The notes beneath the pieces are model-generated. The model worked only from the letters and a program-made list of their open reading frames with translations, ran no database searches and had not been told where the DNA came from. This document shows positions 1 through 7,743 of a DNA stretch of 55,924 bases, in pieces. Positions within the stretch are counted from its first letter, which is position 1. Each line of letters starts with the position of its first letter. The DNA is taken from assembly GCA_030698225.1 (NCBI GenBank), contig JAUYNR010000055.1, positions 1-55,924 on the forward strand. The letters run 5' to 3'. Source of the DNA: Oxalobacteraceae bacterium (lineage in GTDB: Bacteria; Pseudomonadota; Gammaproteobacteria; Burkholderiales; Burkholderiaceae_D). The position numbers and the translations under genes are program-made.

Positions 1-139
1 GTATTGCGCTCAACCTACTGAAAAGCGACACCACCACGAAACTCGGCATCGCCAATAAGCGACTGAAAGCAGGTTGGAACGTGGATTACCTTGGCAGGTT
101 ACTGGGCCTAAACAACTGACCCTTCATGCAATCGCCCTG
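1..139 (+). mobile_element. right end of an ISAs1-family insertion sequence
   Basis: The window opens inside the 3' end of a transposase gene. Twenty bases after its stop codon, the sequence TTCATGCAATCGCCCTG (123-139) resembles the terminal inverted repeat of ISAs1-type elements, which read CAGGG inward. The left end lies outside the window, so target duplication and completeness cannot be judged. The element ends only 19 bp before the -35 box of the ribosomal operon, so the native upstream region of that operon has been displaced. Family assignment is from memory of family ends and of the protein tail, and is fairly sure. Confidence 0.7.
3..119 (+). CDS. ISAs1-family transposase, C-terminal fragment (5' end outside window)
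   Basis: An open frame enters from the left edge and stops at 117-119, giving 38 residues. The stretch [20 protein letters not shown] followed by AGW matches the conserved C-terminal tail of ISAs1/H-repeat DDE transposases, where a Leu-rich helix is followed by a K-R-L-K-A-G-W motif. The catalytic DDE core is not in the window, so activity cannot be assessed. Confidence 0.75.
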   Translation: MALNLLKSDTTTKLGIANKRLKAGWNVDYLGRLLGLNN

Positions 140-157
140 CGCAGGCTGTCGGCGCGC

Positions 158-186
158 TTGAGTTTTTGATGGATTTGCAGTATAGT
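158..186 (+). promoter_or_regulatory. sigma-70 promoter of the rpsF operon
   Basis: TTGAGT (158-163) and TATAGT (181-186) are separated by exactly 17 bp and match the -35 and -10 consensus at 4/6 and 5/6. Transcription would start near 193, giving a leader of about 70 nt before rpsF. The promoter lies just outside the IS end at 139, so it belongs to the chromosome and not to the element. Confidence 0.65.
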
Positions 187-261
187 TTTGGGCTTTTCTC
201 TTCCCACACTCGTCTTGACGCCGAGGTGGGCGATTTTTTAATCAGTCCAGAAGGAGTTCAC

Positions 262-654
262 ATGCGTCATTATGAAATAGTATTTATCGTTCATCCGGAT
301 CAAAGCGAGCAAGTGCCTGCAATGATCGAGCGCTACAAAGCCACCGTAACTACGCGCGGCGGTCAAGTCCATCGCGTGGAAGACTGGGGCCGTCGGCAGA
401 TGGCATACATGATCCAGAAGCTTGCCAAAGCGCATTATGTCTGCATGAACATCGAATGCGACAACGAGACTCTGGTCGAAATTGAAACAGCATTCAAATT
501 CAACGATGCCATCCTGCGCCACCTCACCATCAAGATGAAGAAAGCTGAAACAGCACCATCGCCGATGATGAAGAACGTGCAAAAGGAAGATGCTGCCAAG
601 AGCCATCGTACTGAGGCACCAGCTGCCGCAGCACCAGCCCCGTCAGCAGCGTAA
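262..654 (+). CDS. rpsF: 30S ribosomal protein S6
   Basis: S6 binds the central domain of 16S rRNA with S18 in the platform of the small subunit. The 130-residue product begins [19 protein letters not shown], the usual S6 start, and contains the [10 protein letters not shown] segment. It ends in an Ala/Pro-rich tail, as is common in betaproteobacteria. ATG 262 is preceded by AAGGAG (251-256) at good spacing. A longer in-frame reading from 166 lacks S6 homology and starts inside the -35/-10 spacer, so it is not used. This is the first gene of the rpsF-priB-rpsR-rplI operon. Confidence 0.97.
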   Translation: MRHYEIVFIVHPDQSEQVPAMIERYKATVTTRGGQVHRVEDWGRRQMAYMIQKLAKAHYVCMNIECDNETLVEIETAFKFNDAILRHLTIKMKKAETAPSPMMKNVQKEDAAKSHRTEAPAAAAPAPSAA

Positions 655-683
655 TTGAGTCCCGGGGGAGTGAACCGAACATA

Positions 684-989
684 GTGAACCGGCTGCAATT
701 TGTTGCCAGTATTGTTGAACGCGAGGTTCTGCGTTACACACCGGCAGGTATTCCGATGGTGTCGGCGAGATTGCTGCACAGTTCGCAACAGATGGAAGCA
801 GGGATTGGCAGATCGGCCGAGTTTGAAATCGCAGCGCTAGCCGCAGGCGAAATTTCAGGCCGGTTCAACCAGGCTGATTTAGGCAATATGTTCCAGTTCA
901 CAGGATTCCTGGCACGCAAGAACCGCAACAGCAAAAGCCTCGTATTCCACATCATGGATTTCGAGACATATTCGTTAGAAAACTGTTAA
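684..989 (+). CDS. priB: primosomal replication protein N (PriB)
   Basis: PriB is a small OB-fold single-strand DNA binding protein that helps PriA restart stalled replication forks. The 101-residue product carries the N-terminal strand [20 protein letters not shown] and the later [20 protein letters not shown] segment, both typical of betaproteobacterial PriB. The start is GTG 684; no ATG gives the full OB fold. Its place between rpsF and rpsR is the standard synteny. It sits 29 nt after rpsF and 17 nt before rpsR, so it is surely cotranscribed. Confidence 0.93.
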   Translation: MNRLQFVASIVEREVLRYTPAGIPMVSARLLHSSQQMEAGIGRSAEFEIAALAAGEISGRFNQADLGNMFQFTGFLARKNRNSKSLVFHIMDFETYSLENC

Positions 990-1006
990 AGATACAGGAG
1001 CCAAAA

Positions 1007-1291
1007 ATGGCATTCGGTAAAAAATTCGATAAAAGCAAGCTCAAGTTAAAACGTCAGCAGCAAAATCCATTGTTCAAGCGCAAGAAATTCTGCCGTTTTG
1101 CGGCCGGACATGTGGCGCAGGTCGATTACAAGGACATGGATACGCTCAAGGATTTCGTTCAGGAAAACGGCAAGATCATGCCAGCACGCCTGACCGGCAC
1201 CAAGGCCATCTATCAACGCCAGGTTGATACCGCAATCAAGCGCGCGCGTTATCTCGCGCTGTTGCCGTATACCGATCTGCACACCGCGTAA
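1007..1291 (+). CDS. rpsR: 30S ribosomal protein S18
   Basis: S18 partners S6 on the platform of the 30S subunit. The 94-residue protein has the basic N-terminus and the signature KKFCRFAAG near residues 26-34. It continues with the [18 protein letters not shown] and [11 protein letters not shown] segments that contact 16S rRNA, and its length is close to the family norm. An ACAGGAG Shine-Dalgarno stands just before ATG 1007. Third gene of the operon. Confidence 0.97.
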   Translation: MAFGKKFDKSKLKLKRQQQNPLFKRKKFCRFAAGHVAQVDYKDMDTLKDFVQENGKIMPARLTGTKAIYQRQVDTAIKRARYLALLPYTDLHTA

Positions 1292-1329
1292 TTGACGACT
1301 GACTCAGTTACGAAAATTCGGAGAAAAAT

Positions 1330-1782
1330 ATGCAAGTTATTCTGTTAGATAAAGTCGTTAATCTCGGCAACCTCGGTGATGTTATTCGCGTCAAGGACGG
1401 TTACGCACGTAATTTCCTGATCCCGCAACGCATGGCGCGTCGTGCGACAACACATGCGATCGCTGAATTTGAAGTCAAGCGTGCCGAACTGGAAACGGCA
1501 GCATTAGCCAAATTGGCAATTGCACAAGCACTGGCTACAAAATTGGGCGGGATGACAGTACAGATCACGCAAAAATCGGGTGTCGATGGTCGTCTGTTTG
1601 GCTCAGTTACCAATGCCGATATTGCTGAAGCGCTGAACAAACAAGGCTTTGCGGTTGATAAAGCACAAGTGCGTTTGGGCCAAGGGCAAATCAAGACTGT
1701 TGGCGACCATGCTATTTCGGTTGCTTTGCACACTGATGTGCAGGTTGATCTGACGGTTGCCGTTTTGGGTGAACACGCTTAA
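1330..1782 (+). CDS. rplI: 50S ribosomal protein L9
   Basis: L9 binds domain V of 23S rRNA near the L1 stalk through its N-terminal domain. The 150-residue sequence begins [19 protein letters not shown], continues with the conserved [10 protein letters not shown] motif (residues 25-34), then a long connecting helix and a C-terminal domain containing [12 protein letters not shown]. Length is standard. It is the last gene of the operon and is followed 27 nt later by a strong intrinsic terminator. Confidence 0.97.
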   Translation: MQVILLDKVVNLGNLGDVIRVKDGYARNFLIPQRMARRATTHAIAEFEVKRAELETAALAKLAIAQALATKLGGMTVQITQKSGVDGRLFGSVTNADIAEALNKQGFAVDKAQVRLGQGQIKTVGDHAISVALHTDVQVDLTVAVLGEHA

Positions 1783-1809
1783 TTGCGTTGTTGACAATGC
1801 TGTATAAAG

Positions 1810-1833
1810 AAGCCGGGCTTGCCCGGCTTTTTT
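1810..1833 (+). terminator. intrinsic terminator of the rpsF-rplI operon
   Basis: An eight-pair GC-rich stem, AAGCCGGG/CCCGGCTT, with a short loop runs straight into a T tract. It lies just past rplI and separates the ribosomal operon from dnaB. Confidence 0.9.
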
Positions 1834-1978
1834 GCGTCAATCGATTCATCTGTCGATGCTGTCGTCGCGCCTCCCAGCAAGTTCCAGCATGCTAGCAGCT
1901 AATTATATTGCGTTGTCAACCACTGGAAATTTTTGTCGCTCAAGATTGATTGCGACCCGAAGCAGAATGCGAGAGCGG

Positions 1979-1984
1979 TATAAT
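1979..1984 (+). promoter_or_regulatory. perfect -10 box abutting the dnaB start codon
   Basis: TATAAT (1979-1984) lies only seven bases before ATG 1992. If it is used, the transcript would begin at or next to the A of the start codon and the dnaB message would be essentially leaderless. No good -35 hexamer is found 16-18 bp upstream (CCCGAA there), and there is no TGn extension, so the assignment is tentative. Confidence 0.4.
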
Positions 1985-1991
1985 GCGCGCC

Positions 1992-3377
1992 ATGAATAAT
2001 CGTTCCGATCCTCAGTTAGAATCTCTTCGCGTTCCGCCACATTCCATTGAAGCAGAACAATCCGTGTTGGGTGGTTTGCTGCTTGATAATGCGGCCTGGG
2101 ACAGGATTGCCGACTTTTTGCACAGCGACGATTTTTACCGCTTTGACCATCGCGTCATTTTCCAGCACATCGTCAAACTGATTAACGCCTCCCGGCCAGC
2201 CGACGTGATTACCGTATTTGAAGCATTGACCAGCGTCGGTAAGGCTGAAGAAGTCGGCGGCTTGTCCTACTTGAATGCGCTGGCCCAAAACACGCCATCT
2301 GCCGCCAACATCCGCCGCTACGCGGAAATCGTGCGCGATCGCGGGGTGCTGCGCAAGCTGATTACAGTTTCCGATGAAATTTCCGGCCAGGCCTTCAATC
2401 CCCAGGGCAAGGAAGTCAAGCAGATGCTGGACGAGGCCGAATCCAAAATCTTCGCAATTGCCGAAGAAGGCGCCCGCGGTGCGCAAGGCTTCCAGGAAAT
2501 CCAGCCCCTGCTAACCCAGGTCGTCGAGCGCATCGATGAACTTTACAACCGCGACAACCAGAACGACATCACGGGGGTTCCGACTGGATTTGCCGATCTG
2601 GATCGCATGACGTCCGGTCTGCAACCTGGCGACCTGGTTATTGTGGCAGGGCGGCCATCAATGGGTAAAACCGCTTTTTCGATCAATATTGGAGAGCATG
2701 TCGCGATTGAGAGCGGTTTGCCGGTGGCGGTATTCTCGATGGAAATGGGCGGTACGCAACTGGCCATGCGGATGCTGGGCTCGGTCGGTCGTCTGGATCA
2801 GCACCGCTTGCGTACCGGCCGACTGGCTGATGAGGATTGGCCCCGCCTGACGCACGCGATTCAGAAGATGAATGATGCGCAGCTCTATATCGACGAGACG
2901 CCGGCGCTGAATTCGATCGAACTGCGCGCCCGCTCCCGTCGCTTGTCGCGCCAGTGCGGCAAACTCGGCCTGATCATCATCGATTACCTGCAGCTGATGT
3001 CCGCTAATAGTTCAGGTGAAAATCGCGCTACCGAGATTTCCGAAATTTCGCGTAGCCTGAAGGGTTTAGCCAAAGAGTTGAATTGCCCGGTGATTGCTTT
3101 GTCCCAGTTGAATCGTTCGCTGGAGCAGCGCCCCAACAAGCGACCGGTGATGTCCGATTTGCGGGAGTCAGGCGCGATTGAGCAAGATGCCGACGTGATC
3201 CTTTTCATTTACCGCGATGAAGTATATAACCCCGATTCACCAGACAAAGGAACCGCTGAAATCATCATCGGGAAGCAGCGTAACGGACCGATTGGCAGCG
3301 TGCGTCTGACCTTTATGGGGCAATACACAAAATTCGACAACTACACCGGCGCGCAAAATTTCCATGGCGGCGATTGA
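1992..3377 (+). CDS. dnaB: replicative DNA helicase DnaB
   Basis: DnaB is the hexameric 5'-3' helicase that unwinds the fork during chromosome replication. The 461-residue product has the N-terminal collar domain (VPPHSIEAEQSVLGGLLLDN near residues 14-33). The RecA-like motor follows, with Walker A GRPSMGKT, the FSMEM segment, Walker B LIIIDYLQLM, and the late LSQLNRSLEQR and DLRESGAIEQDAD motifs. Length fits the family. ATG 1992 is chosen because homology begins right after it. Upstream in-frame starts at 1950 and 1983 would lie in or before the -10 box. It is not phage-like; it is the housekeeping copy beside the ribosomal operon. Confidence 0.96.
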   Translation: MNNRSDPQLESLRVPPHSIEAEQSVLGGLLLDNAAWDRIADFLHSDDFYRFDHRVIFQHIVKLINASRPADVITVFEALTSVGKAEEVGGLSYLNALAQNTPSAANIRRYAEIVRDRGVLRKLITVSDEISGQAFNPQGKEVKQMLDEAESKIFAIAEEGARGAQGFQEIQPLLTQVVERIDELYNRDNQNDITGVPTGFADLDRMTSGLQPGDLVIVAGRPSMGKTAFSINIGEHVAIESGLPVAVFSMEMGGTQLAMRMLGSVGRLDQHRLRTGRLADEDWPRLTHAIQKMNDAQLYIDETPALNSIELRARSRRLSRQCGKLGLIIIDYLQLMSANSSGENRATEISEISRSLKGLAKELNCPVIALSQLNRSLEQRPNKRPVMSDLRESGAIEQDADVILFIYRDEVYNPDSPDKGTAEIIIGKQRNGPIGSVRLTFMGQYTKFDNYTGAQNFHGGD

Positions 3378-3468
3378 TCGATGCTTTATTCTTGATTTTG
3401 TATCCATGGCGCTACCGACTTCCCCTGGAATTTTCATTTAGAGCTGTAAAGCAGAAGAAAGAGTAAAT

Positions 3469-4095
3469 ATGTTCGGACGTTTGATGCCTACCGAAGGCAA
3501 ATTTTTTGACCTGTTTTGCAAGCATGCCGATTTATGCGTGCAGGGTGCGCAGGAAATGGTTTCATTGATGACCAATTTCGATGATCTCGATCAGCGTGCA
3601 CATGCCATCGAGGGCATCGAAAAGGAGGCCGACAAGGTAACCCACGAAACCATTGATTTGCTGCATAAGACCTTCATTACACCGATTGATCGCGACGATA
3701 TTCATCAATTGATCACGCGCATGGATGATATTCTGGATTTGCTTGAAGATGCGGCGCAGACTGTCTCGCTGTATGACATCAAGGTGATTACGCCCGAGGC
3801 GAAACGCTTGGCAGAGCTATGCCTGAGTTGTACCGAGAAGGTCAAGACCGCAGTTTCCTTGCTGCATAATATGGACAACTCGGGAAAAATTCTTGCGGTC
3901 TGCAAGGAAATCGATCGTCTGGAGTCCGATGCAGATCATGTGATGCGTGCCGCCATGTCGAAACTGTTTCGCGATGAACCCGATGTGCGCAACCTGATCA
4001 AGTTGAAAGCCATTTACGAAATTCTCGAAACAGTCACCGACCGCTGCGAGGATGTAGCCAATATTATTGAAGGCATCATCGTAGAGAACGCGTAA
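3469..4095 (+). CDS. DUF47 family protein, Pit accessory regulator
   Basis: This family (PhoU-like helical bundles, also called YkaA or Pit accessory protein) usually sits beside a Pit phosphate transporter and is thought to modulate it. The 208-residue protein is almost entirely helical. It contains the repeated acidic helices DDLDQRAHAIEGIEKEADKV and RLESDADHVMRAAMSKLF, with conserved E-x-x-A-D elements that bind metal in PhoU-type folds. It ends in the typical TDRCEDVANIIEGIIVENA-like helix. The pit gene follows 131 nt later on the same strand, supporting the role. Confidence 0.88.
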   Translation: MFGRLMPTEGKFFDLFCKHADLCVQGAQEMVSLMTNFDDLDQRAHAIEGIEKEADKVTHETIDLLHKTFITPIDRDDIHQLITRMDDILDLLEDAAQTVSLYDIKVITPEAKRLAELCLSCTEKVKTAVSLLHNMDNSGKILAVCKEIDRLESDADHVMRAAMSKLFRDEPDVRNLIKLKAIYEILETVTDRCEDVANIIEGIIVENA

Positions 4096-4113
4096 GCTTG
4101 ATCCCGCGGTGAA

Positions 4114-4135
4114 TCGGGCCCGGCATAGGGCCTGA
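4114..4135 (+). other. hairpin between the DUF47 gene and pit
   Basis: TCGGGCCC (4114-4121) pairs with GGGCCTGA (4128-4135) at 7 of 8 positions around a six-base loop, with no T tract after it. A 12-bp perfect palindrome, CTAAAATTTTAG (4206-4217), follows just before the pit start. These may tune pit expression or mRNA stability; no specific function can be read from them. Confidence 0.4.
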
Positions 4136-4226
4136 TCCCGACTGCGTTTGAGCAGCCAAGGTCCACAATATTCGCGCTCCCGGTAGATAGTCCTTGGGAG
4201 TGCATCTAAAATTTTAGACGGATTTC

Positions 4227-5234
4227 ATGCACACACTTCAAATCAGCATTTATGTGCTCGCCTTACTGATCGCGCTGGCTTTGTTGTTTGACTTCATGAA
4301 TGGCTTTCATGATGCCGCAAATGCTATTGCGACGGTCGTATCAACAGGAGTTCTGAAGCCGCAGACTGCGGTGGCAATGGCAGCATTTTTCAATTTTGTC
4401 GCAATTCTTGTTTTTCAGCTGAAAGTGGCGACCACGGTAGGCAAGGGCACCATTGATCCGCAGGTGATTGATCATTATGTAGTTTTCGGCGCCCTGGTCG
4501 GGGCGATTTGCTGGAATTTTCTAACTTGGTACTACGGCATTCCATCGTCATCGTCGCATGCCTTGATTGGCGGACTGGTTGGTGCCGCAGTGGCGAAAGC
4601 GGGAACGGACTCTCTGATAGCGAGCGGCTTGCTGAAAATTATCGCCTTCATCGTGTTGTCACCTTTGCTGGGTTTCATTTTCGGTTCAATTATGATGCTG
4701 TTGGTCTCGTGGCTATTTGTGCGATCGACGCCGCGCCGGGTCGACAAGTGGTTTCGACGCATGCAATTGTTTTCGGCATCGATGTACAGCCTCGGGCACG
4801 GCGGCAATGATGCACAAAAAACCATGGGGATCATCTGGATGCTGCTGATCGCTTCCGGGTACCTGGGGGCGCATGACCCTTTGCCGATCTGGGTCATCAT
4901 CTCCTGCTATGGCGCAATCAGTTTCGGCACCCTGTTCGGTGGCTGGCGCATTGTCAAGACGATGGGACAACGCATCACGAAGCTCAAGCCGGTGGGTGGT
5001 TTTTGCGCCGAAACCGGCGGCGCGATGACGCTGTTCCTGGCAACTGCAATGGGCGTTCCCGTCTCGACCACGCATACCATCACCGGCGCGATTGTCGGGG
5101 TTGGGTCGGCGAAAAAAATGTCAGCTGTGCGTTGGGGTGTGGCCGGCAATATCGTATGGGCATGGATTTTTACGATTCCTGCGTCGGCATTCGTTGCCGC
5201 CATCGCCTGGTGGATTGGCAAGCAGATTCTTTAA
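4227..5234 (+). CDS. pit: low-affinity inorganic phosphate transporter, PiT family
   Basis: An inner-membrane phosphate permease that moves metal-phosphate with protons. The 335-residue protein shows both PiT signature repeats: FDFMNGFHDAANAIATVVST near residues 20-40, and the second half-copy containing SLGHGGNDAQKTMGI near residues 189-203. The SSSSHALIGGLVG and PVSTTHTITGAIVG segments are also present. About ten hydrophobic segments are visible. Length is typical of the short bacterial form without a cytosolic insertion. It is paired with the DUF47 gene upstream and followed by a bidirectional terminator. Confidence 0.94.
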   Translation: MHTLQISIYVLALLIALALLFDFMNGFHDAANAIATVVSTGVLKPQTAVAMAAFFNFVAILVFQLKVATTVGKGTIDPQVIDHYVVFGALVGAICWNFLTWYYGIPSSSSHALIGGLVGAAVAKAGTDSLIASGLLKIIAFIVLSPLLGFIFGSIMMLLVSWLFVRSTPRRVDKWFRRMQLFSASMYSLGHGGNDAQKTMGIIWMLLIASGYLGAHDPLPIWVIISCYGAISFGTLFGGWRIVKTMGQRITKLKPVGGFCAETGGAMTLFLATAMGVPVSTTHTITGAIVGVGSAKKMSAVRWGVAGNIVWAWIFTIPASAFVAAIAWWIGKQIL

Positions 5235-5249
5235 GTTAGTTGCGGTAAA

Positions 5250-5281
5250 TAAAAAAACCCACTGAATCAGTGGGTTTTTTT
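5250..5281. terminator. bidirectional intrinsic terminator between pit and phoH
   Basis: AACCCACTGA and TCAGTGGGTT form a long near-perfect stem flanked by an A tract on the left and a T tract on the right. It can therefore terminate pit on the plus strand and phoH on the minus strand. Confidence 0.9.
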
Positions 5282-5316
5282 GCATCGCTAGCATCTGCCA
5301 ATGGCAAGAATGAACG

Positions 5317-7014
5317 CTATAACACCTCGCTTGCATGATCTGCCAGACGTGAACGTTCGCCGCGCGCCAGCGTTACATGGCCGCTGTGCGTCCAGCCCTT
5401 GAACCTGTCGACGACATAGGTCAGCCCGCTGGAGCCTTCCGTCAGGTAAGGTGTGTCGATCTGTGCGATATTGCCGAGACAGATTATCTTGGTGCCGGGG
5501 CCGGCGCGGGTAACCAGTGTTTTCAATTGTTTCGGCGTCAGATTTTGGGCTTCGTCGATAATCAGAAACTTGTTGACGAAAGTGCGGCCGCGCATGAAGT
5601 TGAGCGATTTGATCTTGATGCGCGAGCGTATCAAATCCTGGGTCGCTGCCCGGCCCCAGTCGCCGGCATCGGTATCAGACTTGTTCAGGACTTCAAGATT
5701 GTCGTCGAATGCGCCCATCCAGGGCGACATTTTTTCTTCTTCGGTACCAGGCAGGAATCCGATATCTTCACCTACCGGCACCGTCACCCGGGTCACGATG
5801 ATTTCATTGTAGAGCTTGGTTTCAAGCACTTGTGCCAATCCGGATGCGAGTGCCAGCAAGGTTTTCCCGGTGCCGGCCTGGCCCAGCAGGGTGACGAAAT
5901 CACATTCCGGATCCATCAGCAGGTTGAGTGCAAAGTTTTGCTCGCGATTGCGTGATGTGATCCCCCATACGCTGTTTTTTATGTGTCCATAGTCGCGCAG
6001 GGTTTGCAGAACGGCTGTTTTCCCGTTGATTTGCCTGACATGTGCATACAAAGGCATTTCGCCGGTTTTGGGTTCCAGATAGACGAATTGATTCAGAAGA
6101 AATGACGGCACCAATGGCCCTGTGATGCGGTAGAAAGTGTAACCGCTGCCGTTCTTGTTTTCTTGCCATGACTCCATGTTCTTGCTGTGCTTGTCCCAGA
6201 AGTCGTCGGGCAGTTGCAAGATTCCCGAGTAGAGCAGATCAGTATCTTCCATGACATGGTCATTGAAGTAGTCTTCTGCGGGTAGGGCCATCGCACGCGC
6301 CTTGATGCGCATGTTGATGTCTTTCGAGACTAGCACGATGGCGCGGCCGGGCTGCTCCGCTTCCAGCGCGCGCACCACACCTAGAATCTGGTTATCCGCC
6401 TTGCCGATCGGCAGACCTTCTGGCAAGGTGGCGTTTTGCAGCTTGGTCTGGAAGAAAAGGCGGCCTTTGGCATCCTTGTTGCCCAGTTTGGACAGTGGAA
6501 TGCCTTCCTCAATCGCATTGTCCGGAGTATCCGCGACCAGGGCATCGAGCGAGCGCGACACCTGGCGTGCATTGCGCGCGACTTCCGACATCCCCTTTTT
6601 ATGATCGTCCAGTTCTTCCAGCGTCATCATCGGCAGATAGACGTCATGCTCCTCGAAACGGAACAGCGATGACGGATCGTGCATCAGGACATTGGTGTCC
6701 AGCACGAAGAGTTTGTGCGCGCCGGCTTTGTCGGCGGCGCGGCTGGTGCTTGATTTCAGATGACGCTCAACCGGCTTTGTTGGTATCAGGGCCGGCTTGG
6801 CCTGCAACAGGGCTGGCTTGGCAGGTGTGGTCTTGCTGCGGACGGTGCGCGCTTCAGGAGTGGCGGCAACCACAGGCATCGGCTGCTTAATCCGTTTTGG
6901 CGCAGCTTCAATCGGCGCCAGTATCGGCTTGACGGATTTGCCTTTGGCCGCTTTCGGATAGTCTGTCGGCGACAGTACAGTGGCGGGTTTGTTGGGCATT
7001 TTTGGCAGGGGCAT
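5317..7014 (-). CDS. PIN domain plus PhoH-like ATPase (PhoH2 type)
   Basis: The 565-residue protein fuses an N-terminal PIN ribonuclease-like domain to a PhoH ATPase, the PhoH2 arrangement, which in other bacteria acts as an RNA helicase/RNase. A basic, Pro/Ala-rich region of about 100 residues precedes the PIN core (LDTNVL at 105-110, with acidic residues in EELDDH near 133-138). The ATPase has Walker A GQAGTGKT at 378-385 and Walker B IIDEAQ at 485-490. It is transcribed alone: the terminator of bcp lies upstream at 7113-7134 and its own terminator is at 5250-5281. No adjacent antitoxin-like PhoAT gene was seen upstream, so a toxin-antitoxin role is not supported here. Confidence 0.9.
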   Translation of the reverse strand: MPLPKMPNKPATVLSPTDYPKAAKGKSVKPILAPIEAAPKRIKQPMPVVAATPEARTVRSKTTPAKPALLQAKPALIPTKPVERHLKSSTSRAADKAGAHKLFVLDTNVLMHDPSSLFRFEEHDVYLPMMTLEELDDHKKGMSEVARNARQVSRSLDALVADTPDNAIEEGIPLSKLGNKDAKGRLFFQTKLQNATLPEGLPIGKADNQILGVVRALEAEQPGRAIVLVSKDINMRIKARAMALPAEDYFNDHVMEDTDLLYSGILQLPDDFWDKHSKNMESWQENKNGSGYTFYRITGPLVPSFLLNQFVYLEPKTGEMPLYAHVRQINGKTAVLQTLRDYGHIKNSVWGITSRNREQNFALNLLMDPECDFVTLLGQAGTGKTLLALASGLAQVLETKLYNEIIVTRVTVPVGEDIGFLPGTEEEKMSPWMGAFDDNLEVLNKSDTDAGDWGRAATQDLIRSRIKIKSLNFMRGRTFVNKFLIIDEAQNLTPKQLKTLVTRAGPGTKIICLGNIAQIDTPYLTEGSSGLTYVVDRFKGWTHSGHVTLARGERSRLADHASEVL

Positions 7015-7112
7015 CAGAACCTCAAATTAAACATGTTTGAAAAGAATCCATACACCAGCTTGCAGGCGCTTGCGGGAAAAACGACGGGTGATGCAATGGT
7101 GAATCGCGAAGT

Positions 7113-7134
7113 AAAAAAAGCCGTCTGGGACGGC
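7113..7134 (-). terminator. intrinsic terminator downstream of bcp
   Basis: On the minus strand GCCGTC and GACGGC form a perfect six-pair stem with a three-base loop, followed by a run of seven T. It ends the bcp transcript and separates it from phoH. Confidence 0.85.
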
Positions 7135-7196
7135 GTCATGCCAGATCCACAAACGGCTTCCTGCAAAGATATATTGTGATTCAATGGCTGTTCGGA

Positions 7197-7673
7197 TCAA
7201 GAGAGATTTTTCGTGAATTCCAGTACTTCATCAACGTGCCCAACGACTTTCACTCCACGCCATTCTTTCACTAATTGACCGCTGGCGTCAATGATGAAGG
7301 TGCTGCGTTCGATGCCGCGGACTTTTTTGCCGTACATATTTTTCATTTTTATCACATCGAAAAGGGTGCAAACCACTTCATCCGGATCGGAGATGAGATC
7401 GAAGGGCATTTCCAGTTTAGCCTTGAAGCCCTCGTGCGAGCGAATGCTGTCTCTGCTCAGGCCGAAAATTTCTGTATTCGCTTGCTGGAATTCCGGGAAA
7501 AGATCGCGAAAGGCGATGCTCTCGGTGGTGCAGCCCGGGGTGTTGTCTTTTGGATAAAAGAACAGCACGACGTTCTTGCCTTTGTATTCGGAGAGCCTGA
7601 ATGTTTTATCACCGGTCATTGCCGCAGTGAAATCTGGTAAATCCTGACCTATTCCGACGGAACTGTCTGTCAA
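7197..7673 (-). CDS. bcp: thioredoxin-dependent peroxiredoxin, Bcp/PrxQ family
   Basis: A cytoplasmic thiol peroxidase that reduces hydrogen peroxide and organic hydroperoxides. The 158-residue protein has the peroxidatic motif PKDNTPGCTTE with Cys48, and the typical FFYPKD strand before it. In E. coli Bcp the resolving Cys lies five residues after the peroxidatic one; here that position is Ile53. This enzyme may therefore work as a 1-Cys form or use a different resolving Cys, for example the one in the DEVVCTLFDV segment. The start is TTG 7673 with AGGAG just upstream; no in-frame ATG precedes the fold. Confidence 0.92.
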   Translation of the reverse strand: MTDSSVGIGQDLPDFTAAMTGDKTFRLSEYKGKNVVLFFYPKDNTPGCTTESIAFRDLFPEFQQANTEIFGLSRDSIRSHEGFKAKLEMPFDLISDPDEVVCTLFDVIKMKNMYGKKVRGIERSTFIIDASGQLVKEWRGVKVVGHVDEVLEFTKNLS

Positions 7674-7743
7674 GGTATGCTCCTGTATGGTTGTTTGGTT
7701 ATGGCAATTGCACCATTCTGCACGAACTATCTTGCCGAAAGAA

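Noticed and set aside
166..261. N-terminal extension of rpsF from 166
   Set aside because: Lies in the promoter/leader region; homology and the ribosome site support ATG 262.
5317..7014. PhoAT-type toxin-antitoxin operon
   Set aside because: No small antitoxin gene lies upstream of phoH; only a terminator and a 180-bp gap are found.
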